In this document: in pieces, positions 1 through 6,251 of the stretch | Position numbering within the stretch: the first letter of the stretch is position 1 | Layout: each line of letters opens with the position of its first letter | Assembly: GCA_904502185.1 (NCBI GenBank) | Contig: CAJGDX010000035.1 | Coordinates: forward strand, 1 to 18,748 | Source: an uncultured Bacteroidaceae bacterium | GTDB taxonomy: Bacteria > Bacteroidota > Bacteroidia > Bacteroidales > Bacteroidaceae | Length of the DNA stretch: 18,748 nt | Direction of reading: 5' to 3' | Program-made: the position numbers and the translations under genes | Notes under the pieces: model-generated | Database searches by the model: none | What the model was told of the DNA's origin: nothing | What the model saw: only the letters and a program-made list of their open reading frames with translations

Positions 1-434
1 GATATATCGAAGGTCGCAAATATTGGAAAGGTTCTTCAGGTTCCAGATGGTTTCAGGGTGTAGGGCAAGTTTCTCGTCCTCCGTTTCTGTTGGAAAATTA
101 TAATAACAGCCATGTAACTGCACTTATCTGTTGCGTGGAACCCAACGGCGACACATTGTATGTTAACCGTAATATTTTACATCTGATACAGACCGGTATT
201 TCATCGCTCACTTCCGACAATCTCATCATCAGCCCCACCGCCGGCGCTCTTTCCGTGAGTTTAGGCGCTGCCACCGATTGGTCGGCAACCCTCTACAACA
301 GCAACGGCGTCACTGTGGCGCAGCAACAGGGCAGTGGCAGCGAAATATTCCTGCCCACCGATAGCAAAGGCACACACATACTTGTAGTTAAGGCCGGTGG
401 CAAGGTGATGAAAAAGAAGTTGCTGCTGCGATAG
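1..434 (+). CDS. T9SS-tailed small secreted protein, copy 1 (5' truncated by window edge)
   Basis: The reading frame enters from the left edge (first full codon at base 3) and ends at the TAG at 432-434, so only about the last 143 residues are visible. The C-terminal ~75 residues resemble a T9SS type A sorting domain: a beta-rich segment with ATLYNSNGVTV, then GTHILVVKAGG and a basic KKKLLLR end. By family knowledge such tails direct outer-membrane translocation and surface attachment. The first part is nearly identical to the copy at 663-1463, whereas bases 210-290 match the copy at 5051-5869 better, so this copy is a mosaic. The role of the N-terminal domain is unknown. The missing 5' end probably resembles the other copies (signal peptide, then a GDTVIDGNLY segment), but that is inference. 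Confidence 0.85.
   Translation, partial: YIEGRKYWKGSSGSRWFQGVGQVSRPPFLLENYNNSHVTALICCVEPNGDTLYVNRNILHLIQTGISSLTSDNLIISPTAGALSVSLGAATDWSATLYNSNGVTVAQQQGSGSEIFLPTDSKGTHILVVKAGGKVMKKKLLLR
122..434 (+). repeat. Conserved 3' cassette block, copy 1 of 3
   Basis: A 313-bp block encoding the end of the secreted protein and its sorting tail. It aligns without indels to 1151-1463 and 5557-5869. Substitutions are patterned: positions ~210-290 match 5557-5869, while the last ~80 bp are the most divergent of the three copies. Confidence 0.9.
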
Positions 435-488
435 TAAGGTGGATTTGCGCATGTAATGGCTAATATTTCTTAAATGCTGCATATATGG

Positions 489-519
489 TTTGTTGTTTTG
501 CGAAAAATATTTATATTTG
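489..519 (+). promoter_or_regulatory. Bacteroidota-type promoter for the 663-1463 gene
   Basis: TTTG at 489-492, a 19-bp spacer, then TATATTTG at 512-519. This matches the known Bacteroidetes sigma-ABfr consensus TTTG / TAnnTTTG exactly. Transcription would begin near 526, giving a leader of about 135 nt composed mostly of the peptidase-derived fragment. The same promoter occurs at 1517-1547 because it lies within the duplicated unit. Confidence 0.75.
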
Positions 520-530
520 GACGATATCTC

Positions 531-651
531 AAAAGTCGAACCCGGTGGCGAGCTTATTATTAAAAATAAAGGAAGAATAAAGAAAAACAAGCATCTTACC
601 ATCGCCCAAGGTGCAAAAATGAGAATAGTTAACGGAGTAATAAATCAATAA
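531..651 (+). pseudogene. Fragment of the C1A peptidase gene 3' end
   Basis: This 121-bp stretch copies bases 4919-5039, the last ~39 codons and stop of the peptidase at 3066-5039, with one substitution in this part (an I to V codon in the tail). No start codon or upstream peptidase sequence is attached, so it is a relic, now acting as the leader of the next gene. It begins exactly at the AAAAGTC microhomology shared with the flank of the duplicated unit. It implies that an ancestor of the 663-1463 gene lay directly downstream of a peptidase gene, as the 5051-5869 copy does today. Confidence 0.88.
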
Positions 652-862
652 AAGTCACTCCTATGAAACTTCTTAAGTCTTTCATTTTTTTGCTGTTGAT
701 CGCAATATCATCAGAAATGGTTGTTGCGCAGAATTATGTAATTCCCATAGGTCGCAGATATATAATGCGCAGATACAATCCTATGACCTATCCTCTTTAT
801 GGCGACCAAATTCGTTATTACGACGCTATTGGAGACACTGTAATCGATGGTAACCTATATAC
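531..862 (+). repeat. Conserved 5' cassette block (partner 4919-5250)
   Basis: About 332 bp are nearly identical to 4919-5250 (constant offset 4388, only about five differences seen). The block spans the peptidase 3' end, the 11-bp intergene, and the first 66 codons of the secreted protein. Similarity stops abruptly after the shared codons for GNLYT-like sequence, and the following ~290-305 bp are strongly diverged. Confidence 0.9.
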
Positions 863-1463
863 TTTTATCTATTCCGACTATTATGGTGAAAGTAATTTTA
901 TACGTTGGGATGGAACAAAATGTTTGAGATATATGCCTGAGACACAACGCGACACTCTTATGTTTGATGAATCGTGGGAGGTGGGCGACACAATGAGTAT
1001 ATACCGAGAACAAATCATTACTGAAATAGGATATATCGAAGGTCGCAAATATTGGAAAGGTTCTTCAGGTTCCAGATGGTTTCAGGGTGTAGGGCAAGTT
1101 TCTCGTCCTCCGTTTCTGTTGGAAAATTATAATAACAGCCATGTAACTACACTTATCTGTTGCGTGGAACCCAACGGCGACACATTGTATGTTAACCGTA
1201 ATATTTTACATCTTATACAGACCGGTATTTCATCGCTCACTTCCGACAATCTCACCATCAGCCCCGTCGCCGGCGGTCTTTCCGTGAATTTAGGCACTGT
1301 CACCGATTGGTCGGCAACCCTTTACAACAGCAACGGAGTGACTGTGGCGCAGCAACAGGGCAATGGCAGTGAAATATTCCTGCCCACCGATAGCAAAGGC
1401 ACACACATTCTTGTGGTTAAGGCCGGTGGCAAGTTGGTGAAAAAGAAGGTGTTGCTGCGATAG
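663..1463 (+). CDS. T9SS-tailed small secreted protein, copy 2 (266 aa)
   Basis: Complete gene. Residues 1-23 form a signal peptide (MKLLKSFIFLLLIAISSEMV, cleavage near VVAQ). Then comes a domain with the pattern GDTVIDGNLY ... IRWDG ... DTLMFDESWEVGD, which I recognise as a common but functionally undefined module of small Bacteroidales secreted proteins. The last ~75 residues are a T9SS type A-like sorting tail ending KKKVLLR. Residues ~67-162 are the variable segment, clearly different from the 5051-5869 copy, while both ends are almost identical at the DNA level. The start codon is supported by the signal peptide and by the same start in the paralogue. A canonical promoter lies at 489-519. 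Possible roles include peptidase partner, inhibitor, or adhesin, but none is shown by the sequence. Confidence 0.9.
   Translation: MKLLKSFIFLLLIAISSEMVVAQNYVIPIGRRYIMRRYNPMTYPLYGDQIRYYDAIGDTVIDGNLYTFIYSDYYGESNFIRWDGTKCLRYMPETQRDTLMFDESWEVGDTMSIYREQIITEIGYIEGRKYWKGSSGSRWFQGVGQVSRPPFLLENYNNSHVTTLICCVEPNGDTLYVNRNILHLIQTGISSLTSDNLTISPVAGGLSVNLGTVTDWSATLYNSNGVTVAQQQGNGSEIFLPTDSKGTHILVVKAGGKLVKKKVLLR
1151..1463 (+). repeat. Conserved 3' cassette block, copy 2 of 3
   Basis: Aligns without gaps to 122-434 and 5557-5869 (313 bp each). Around 1255-1310 it differs from the other two (T/V/G/N/T-V changes in the tail), but its last ~80 bp match 5557-5869 rather than copy 1. Confidence 0.9.
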
Positions 1464-1516
1464 AGGGTGGATTTGCGCATGTAATGGCTAATATTTCTTA
1501 AATGCTGTATATATGG

Positions 1517-1547
1517 TTTGTTGTTTTGCGAAAAATATTTATATTTG
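1517..1547 (+). promoter_or_regulatory. Duplicated Bacteroidota-type promoter, second copy
   Basis: TTTG at 1517-1520, 19-bp spacer, TATATTTG at 1540-1547. It is the duplicate of 489-519. It points toward the 411-aa gene starting at 1777, but the MITE-like element at 1570-1764 now lies in between, so transcripts would start with a leader of about 220 nt that includes the element. Confidence 0.7.
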
Positions 1548-1569
1548 GGCGATATCTAAAAAGTCTAAC

Positions 1570-1764
1570 TTAGAAACTGTTTAAATTTCTTTCGTAAAAA
1601 ATGATTACATTGACCGCGAGTTGTGCTTGCCTTTTTATGCTCTTTTTTGTCTGTTTTACCATTTTTCGCAGTTACATAGCCCGCTATGCGCCTTTGAAAA
1701 ATAAATAAACATCCTAAAAAAGACCTATAAAAATTTCAAGGACATAAATTTAAACAGCTTCTTA
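1570..1764. mobile_element. MITE-like element with imperfect terminal inverted repeats
   Basis: The left end (1570-1588, TTAGAAACTGTTTAAATTT) and right end (1746-1764, AAATTTAAACAGCTTCTTA) are inverted repeats. The inner 12 bp are perfect and the outer 7 bp match at 5. The ~195-bp interior has no coding frame of note and holds a small palindrome, CATAGC-CC-GCTATG (1675-1688). Size, non-coding content and terminal repeats fit a miniature inverted-repeat transposable element, possibly derived from an IS-family transposon. No transposase is present and no clear target duplication could be assigned, so the exact edges are uncertain by a few bases. Confidence 0.55.
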
Positions 1765-1776
1765 AATATTTTTGTC

Positions 1777-3012
1777 ATGAAAAAGTATTTGTTATTAATT
1801 TTTGCAATGTCTATTGCAGCAACAGTAAACTCACAGCTCTTGGTTGACTCTTTGGGAAATATAGGCATAAAAGCCGGCGATTCGATTGTAAAATCCACAG
1901 TTTCCATAAATTCAGCAGGTGATAACACTTACGATTTCTATTTACAATCCGACAGAGCAAACGGAATGTATATCAACAACACCAACGGCAATTACAATGG
2001 AACATCATACGGCCTGCGAGTATATAACACCTCCAATCACCGAGGAATATCAACCACAGCCTATGGCGTATATTCCGAAGTAAACAACAACATATCCACC
2101 GGCAACGATGTCGTATATGCCCTCTTCGGACAAGCCACCAGAGGACAACACGTCTATGGCACATTCGGTCGTGTCCTCAGCTCCAACATCACCTCCGGTG
2201 CCGGAATCTGTGGCTCAATAGATCAGCTCAACCCCAACATCTCCGGCATCTATGCCGGCTATTTCAATGGCGCAGTATATTCCACCGACACCATCTACGC
2301 CCCATATTTTTATATGCCCGTTACAAACAATGACACCCCCGAACCACTTCCCGAGCCCGAACCCGAACCGGCATCATATTCAGCCACAAGCACCTCAGGA
2401 GCAAGCATCCTTAACAACCTCATTCAAGTAAAAGCCGTAAAATACAACACCGCAACCGCAGCAGCCGGCACAGCCAGCACCGCAGCAACCATCTCCTCAG
2501 ATGCCGCCGTAAAATACGGAATCGACATAACCACACTGATGCAACAATTCCCCGGCACCATCGCCATCAATGCCGAAGGCGACACCTGTGTCGACTATTT
2601 CAGCCTGATTCCCGTTCTGCTTCAAGCCATAAAAGAGCTGCAAGTAAAAGTAGCCTCTCTTAAAGAAAACAGCAACAGCAACCTATTAGAGTATTCAGGC
2701 AAACCCAACGGCACAACAGAACTCAGTTCTTCAAATGTAGATGCCACCATCGTAGCAAGCCTGTCGCAGAACACCCCCAACCCCTTCAGCGAAGCAACAA
2801 CCATCGCCTTTACACTACCACAAAGTGTGAAAGAGGCAATGATATGCATCTACGACATGAACGGCACACAACTAGAACAAATCGACATAGTAGAACGTGG
2901 CGCTTCATCCGTGCAGATAGACGGCTACAAACTAAATGCCGGCATGTATCTCTATTCACTCATAGCCGACGGCAATGTAATAGACACAAAAAGAATGGTG
3001 CTGACAAAGTAA
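1777..3012 (+). CDS. T9SS-exported protein with phage-fibre/S74-like domain (411 aa)
   Basis: Residues 1-20 are a signal peptide (MKKYLLLIFAMSIAATVNSQ). Residues ~25-185 are Gly/Asn/Tyr-rich with repeated GVY/GxYxG motifs, resembling repetitive fibre or tail-spike shafts. A Pro-Glu linker (TPEPLPEPEPEP, 187-198) follows. Residues ~209-300 match the layout of the peptidase S74 / intramolecular chaperone domain of tail fibres (ILNNLIQVKAVKYN ... KYGIDITTLMQQFPG ... VDYFSLIPVLLQAIKELQ), ending in a short coiled coil (281-300). I do not see a clear Ser/Lys dyad, so self-cleavage is not claimed. Residues 329-411 are a canonical T9SS type A sorting domain (SQNTPNPFSEATT ... GMYLYSLIADG ... KRMVLTK). 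Inferred role: trimeric surface fibre or adhesin. The peptidase gene begins 53 bp downstream and may be co-transcribed. Confidence 0.88.
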   Translation: MKKYLLLIFAMSIAATVNSQLLVDSLGNIGIKAGDSIVKSTVSINSAGDNTYDFYLQSDRANGMYINNTNGNYNGTSYGLRVYNTSNHRGISTTAYGVYSEVNNNISTGNDVVYALFGQATRGQHVYGTFGRVLSSNITSGAGICGSIDQLNPNISGIYAGYFNGAVYSTDTIYAPYFYMPVTNNDTPEPLPEPEPEPASYSATSTSGASILNNLIQVKAVKYNTATAAAGTASTAATISSDAAVKYGIDITTLMQQFPGTIAINAEGDTCVDYFSLIPVLLQAIKELQVKVASLKENSNSNLLEYSGKPNGTTELSSSNVDATIVASLSQNTPNPFSEATTIAFTLPQSVKEAMICIYDMNGTQLEQIDIVERGASSVQIDGYKLNAGMYLYSLIADGNVIDTKRMVLTK

Positions 3013-3065
3013 TAGTTGTCACTGCTTAAATAAAAAAATGAATATAAATTTAAAAGTAGTGAGCT

Positions 3066-5039
3066 ATGAAAAGGAATAAATACATGTTGTCGTTTTATTT
3101 GTTATTCACTTTGTGTTTTTTGCACGCTTTGAACAATTATGCAGATGATAACCCATTTAAAATAGCATATTCTGTCCAATCATATTCTAATATCGATGTA
3201 TCATTTTCAGTTACTGACACAATGGATATTTCCAATATTTGTGGAGCTATAAATGGATTTTCGTTAGATTGTGAAATTATCAGAGCAAATAAAAATAGTT
3301 TCGTAAGAATACTATTAGAAGATACATCAGGCAGAAATTTTCTTGTCCTTGAAAATGATAAATATCGTAACAATAGCGATACGATAAAATATGTCGGATA
3401 TTGTGAAGAAACAGCATCTTTAAATAGTTTAACCCCTAAATATCTAAAGATTTACATAAAAGATGCAATTGTTAATATTGAAAAGATTAAATATTCTCCA
3501 ATTGCGACCAATTCTCCACTTGATTATGCTGCAGATATGATAAATGCAGATACAATAAAGAAGAGGCAGGTAAAGCAGATAGTTGATAATATAAATAAAT
3601 ATAATAGCGATAATGACAAATTGTGGAGTGCCGGTGTCACAAATGTTTCATTGATGAATTATGAAACAAAGAAAAGAGTTCTCGGTATACACCATGATGC
3701 TTGTGATACAGATGGCATTGAATTTTATATTGGTGCTTTGTATGAAATAGGTGAACAAAATGATACAGTTGAAAGTGTTGATACAGATAGTGTTGATTTT
3801 GCGTATTCGTATGTTGAAGAATTTGATTGGCGCAATAGGCACGGAAAAAATTGGATGACGAGTTGCAAACATCAGGGTAATTCCGGCTATTGCGTTGCGT
3901 ATAGCATAAATTCTGTGTTAGAAGCTCTTACAAATTTATATTACAATAAAAAGATGGATATAGATTTATCAGAGCAAGATATAGTATTTAATTATGCGAG
4001 GCATTATAAAAAAGATTCATTGAATGATTGTTACGAATTTGGAATAGATGAACGGACTGCATTGGAAGAAATTAAATTGCATGGTGTGATAGACGAGGCT
4101 TCTGCTCCGTTGATAGATAGTCTAAAAGTTGCAGTACCACCTCAACGAAATGATAGTGTGGAATGTTTATCCTTTAAAGATTTTGGAGATGTTTTACACC
4201 ATCCTAATAATATTAATGGGATAAAATCGGCATTAATTTACAAGGGACCATTGATAAGTGGATTTCGTGCAGGTAAAATGAGACACGCAATGGCTTTGGT
4301 AGGTTATCATACAATAAAGGTAGGAGATACTATTAATCATGTAACAACAGAATATAATGGAGCAGCTGTAATTAAAGAAAGGGATGGACGTGTGGGAAAA
4401 ACATATTGGGTTTTTAAAAATAGTTACGGAGAGGATTTTGGAAGGAATGGATATATGTATGTATTGTTTAATGACTTGTCAAAAATGTTTACTCCAGCTA
4501 TAATTTATACTCCTATATATAGTTTGTTGTATTCAGATGATGATATCGTTTGCTCTGACAACGATGGTGATGGTTATTATTTTTGGGGAATAGGCGATAC
4601 TAGACCATCGAACCTACCTGAGTGGGCACCAAGGTATGCCGATGGTGATGATTCTAATCCTAAATATGGGCCAATTAATTATGGTAACGTAGGTTATGGG
4701 TCATTACTGGAAATCAATCCGGACAAGAAAGATACGATATTCATAACAGAAGAAACAGATTGGGACAAAGAAAACTATATATGGCAACATATTGTTATAA
4801 AAAATGAAGGAATTTTAAATATAAAATCAAATGTGAAATTTTATAAAGGGGTTAATATAATAGTTGAAAATGGAGGACAATTAGTTGTAGATGCCGGTTA
4901 TATGGAAAATCCTAATATAAAAGTCGAACCCGGTGGCGAGCTTATTATTAAAAATAAAGGAAGAATAAAGAAAAACAAGCATCTTACCATCGCCCAAGGT
5001 GCAAAAATGAGAATAATTAACGGAGTAATAAATCAATAA
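3066..5039 (+). CDS. Secreted papain-like (C1A) cysteine peptidase (657 aa)
   Basis: An N-terminal signal peptide (~1-26) precedes a ~230-residue region with no recognised domain, possibly a propeptide. The papain fold starts at FDWRNRHGKNW. Catalytic residues are Gln270 and Cys276 in QGNSGYCVAYS, His407 in RHAMALVGYH, and Asn452 in YWVFKNSYGEDFGRNGY. A calcium-loop-like DNDGDG (498-503) begins the module DGDGYYFWGIGD ... DGDDSNPKYGP, known from Bacteroidales peptidases. The last ~90 residues look like short beta-helix repeats (GILNIKS, GGQLVVDAG, GGELIIKNKG). No T9SS sorting tail is visible, unlike its neighbours. The gene is conspicuously AT-rich relative to the lacZ region, which suggests separate ancestry. 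The small secreted protein starts 11 bp after its stop, so the two are very likely one operon. No convincing promoter was found in the 53-bp gap upstream (only TAAATTTA at 3045-3052). Confidence 0.92.
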   Translation: MKRNKYMLSFYLLFTLCFLHALNNYADDNPFKIAYSVQSYSNIDVSFSVTDTMDISNICGAINGFSLDCEIIRANKNSFVRILLEDTSGRNFLVLENDKYRNNSDTIKYVGYCEETASLNSLTPKYLKIYIKDAIVNIEKIKYSPIATNSPLDYAADMINADTIKKRQVKQIVDNINKYNSDNDKLWSAGVTNVSLMNYETKKRVLGIHHDACDTDGIEFYIGALYEIGEQNDTVESVDTDSVDFAYSYVEEFDWRNRHGKNWMTSCKHQGNSGYCVAYSINSVLEALTNLYYNKKMDIDLSEQDIVFNYARHYKKDSLNDCYEFGIDERTALEEIKLHGVIDEASAPLIDSLKVAVPPQRNDSVECLSFKDFGDVLHHPNNINGIKSALIYKGPLISGFRAGKMRHAMALVGYHTIKVGDTINHVTTEYNGAAVIKERDGRVGKTYWVFKNSYGEDFGRNGYMYVLFNDLSKMFTPAIIYTPIYSLLYSDDDIVCSDNDGDGYYFWGIGDTRPSNLPEWAPRYADGDDSNPKYGPINYGNVGYGSLLEINPDKKDTIFITEETDWDKENYIWQHIVIKNEGILNIKSNVKFYKGVNIIVENGGQLVVDAGYMENPNIKVEPGGELIIKNKGRIKKNKHLTIAQGAKMRIINGVINQ

Positions 5040-5250
5040 AAGTCACCCCTATGAAACTTCTTAAGTCTTTCATTTTTTTGCTGTTGATCGCGATATCATC
5101 AGAAATGGTTGTTGCGCAGAATTATGTAATTCCCATAGGTCGCAGATATATAATGCGCAGATACAATCCTATGGTCTATCCTCTTTATGGCGACCAAATT
5201 CGTTATTACGACGCTATTGGAGACACTGTAATCGATGGTAACCTATATAC
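4919..5250 (+). repeat. Conserved 5' cassette block (partner 531-862)
   Basis: This is the intact-locus version of the block duplicated at 531-862. It includes the peptidase C-terminal codons, the intergene and the first 66 codons of the secreted protein. The left edge of similarity is AAAAGTC at 4919-4925; upstream peptidase sequence has no counterpart before 531. Confidence 0.9.
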
Positions 5251-5869
5251 AATACTTAGATACAATAATGATGAAGATAATTATATTCGATGGAATGGTA
5301 AAAAGTGTGTGAGATATTATCCTGAGAAAGGGCGTTATACTCTTGTATTCGATGAATCGTGGCAAGTTGGTGATGCAACAACGATAAGCGATTGGAATGG
5401 CAATGGTTTGCTTCGTGTAACAGAAATAAGTGAATTACAAGGTCGTAAACTTTGGAATGTGGGTAATTCCCAACAACTATGGCTTCAAGGTGTAGGCGGC
5501 TTGTGGCATCCTATTTTTGACCTCGACTTCAATACACCGAACAGTTGGGCAAACGTACTTATCTGTTGCGTGGAAGCCAACGGCGACACATTGTATGTCG
5601 ATCGTGATAATTTACATCTTATACAGACAGGAATTTCATCGCTCACTTCCGACAATCTCATCATCAGCCCCACCGCCGGCGCTCTTTCCGTGAGTTTAGG
5701 CGCTGCTACCGATTGGTCGGCAACCCTTTACAACAGCAACGGAGTGACCGTGGCGCAGCAACAGGGCAGTGGCAGCGAAATATTCCTGCCCACCGATAGC
5801 AAAGGCACACACATTCTTGTGGTTAAGGCCGGTGGCAAGTTGGTGAAAAAGAAGGTGCTGCTGCGATAG
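5051..5869 (+). CDS. T9SS-tailed small secreted protein, copy 3 (272 aa)
   Basis: Complete paralogue of 663-1463 with the same signal peptide and start. Residues 1-66 are nearly identical to copy 2. Residues ~67-168 are strongly diverged (YNNDEDNYIRWNGKKC, FDESWQVGDATTISDW, LQGVGGLWHPIF) and 18 bp longer, while keeping the IRW-G-KC, FDESW-VGD and QGVG anchor points. The last ~104 residues are again nearly identical and end in the T9SS-like tail KKKVLLR. It is 11 bp downstream of the C1A peptidase, with which it is probably co-transcribed. This suggests a functional pair, for example a surface-anchored partner, substrate adaptor or inhibitor; that is inference only. The downstream flank differs from that of copies 1 and 2. 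Confidence 0.9.
   Translation: MKLLKSFIFLLLIAISSEMVVAQNYVIPIGRRYIMRRYNPMVYPLYGDQIRYYDAIGDTVIDGNLYTILRYNNDEDNYIRWNGKKCVRYYPEKGRYTLVFDESWQVGDATTISDWNGNGLLRVTEISELQGRKLWNVGNSQQLWLQGVGGLWHPIFDLDFNTPNSWANVLICCVEANGDTLYVDRDNLHLIQTGISSLTSDNLIISPTAGALSVSLGAATDWSATLYNSNGVTVAQQQGSGSEIFLPTDSKGTHILVVKAGGKLVKKKVLLR
5557..5869 (+). repeat. Conserved 3' cassette block, copy 3 of 3
   Basis: 313 bp, collinear with 122-434 and 1151-1463. It shares ~5660-5710 with copy 1 and the final ~80 bp with copy 2, so it looks like one parent of a mosaic set. Confidence 0.9.
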
Positions 5870-6251
5870 AGGTGTATTACGCAATACTGCATATTGCATA
5901 ATATATAAAAATTTAGAGCATCCCGGAGTGTGAAGTGAAACCCAAAGGTTTTTGTCCAAACTTTGGGGTTCACTTCACTTTTGAACTCCTCTGTCTTCAA
6001 AAACAAGTTTTTGATAGGCCTCTCAAACTCGGCACTCCTTCGGAAAGGGAGTTAGTTCCAACCATTGCACTCAAATTTGCATCAACAAAGGAGTAGGGGC
6101 TTATACAAGCTTAAATGTCGAATTTTAAAAGGGTTAAATATGTTTACGGGACATCAATAATAAAATTACTATAAAAACCGCCGATTAATCTGTGATTGTA
6201 AATAAAAATAAGTAACTTTAACCCAATTTGAACAACACAATCCAATATACT
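5870..6251. other. Intergenic region between the secreted-protein locus and lacZ
   Basis: About 380 bp with no credible gene. It contains the terminator-like hairpin at 5930-5978, a small hairpin ACTCCTT-CGGAA-AGGGAGT (6034-6052, 7-bp stem with one wobble and no U tract), and an AT-rich stretch from ~6120. A weak -7-like TAACTTTA (6213-6220) lies 32 bp before the lacZ start, but no correctly spaced TTTG was found, so the lacZ promoter is unresolved. Confidence 0.6.
5930..5978 (+). terminator. Hairpin terminator after the peptidase/secreted-protein operon
   Basis: Left arm GTGAAGTGAAACCCAAAG (5930-5947) pairs with right arm CTTTGGGGTTCACTTCAC (5961-5978) at 17 of 18 positions, with a 13-nt loop. 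It is followed by only a short T run (TTTTG), so efficiency is uncertain. It lies 61 bp after the stop of the 5051-5869 gene. Confidence 0.6.

Larger units (their letters stand above)
1..537 (+). repeat. Tandem duplication unit, left copy (partner 1030-1565)
   Basis: Bases 1-537 match 1030-1565 with scattered substitutions and one single-base length difference just after the stop codon. The repeat covers the gene 3' half plus about 100 bp of downstream flank including a promoter. Similarity ends in AAAAGTC (531-537 and 1559-1565). After this the left copy continues into peptidase-derived sequence, while the right copy continues into a MITE-like element. Confidence 0.9.

Noticed and set aside
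863..1150. Diversity-generating retroelement variable region
   Set aside because: No reverse transcriptase or template repeat is visible in the window, and the middle segments differ by indels and at all base types rather than mainly at adenines. A template outside the window cannot be excluded.
1767..1774. TATTTTTG, a match to the -7 consensus
   Set aside because: It lies 2 bp before the ATG of the 411-aa gene, so a transcript from it would start inside the coding region, past the signal peptide start. No matching TTTG at -33 was found.
122..5869. The three-fold repeated 313-bp block considered as a CRISPR or other regular array
   Set aside because: The blocks are coding sequence for the sorting tail, irregularly spaced, and too long for CRISPR repeats.
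6228..6251. TTG start 24 bp upstream of the lacZ ATG
   Set aside because: It would put eight polar residues before the signal peptide. The ATG at 6252 begins a standard signal peptide.
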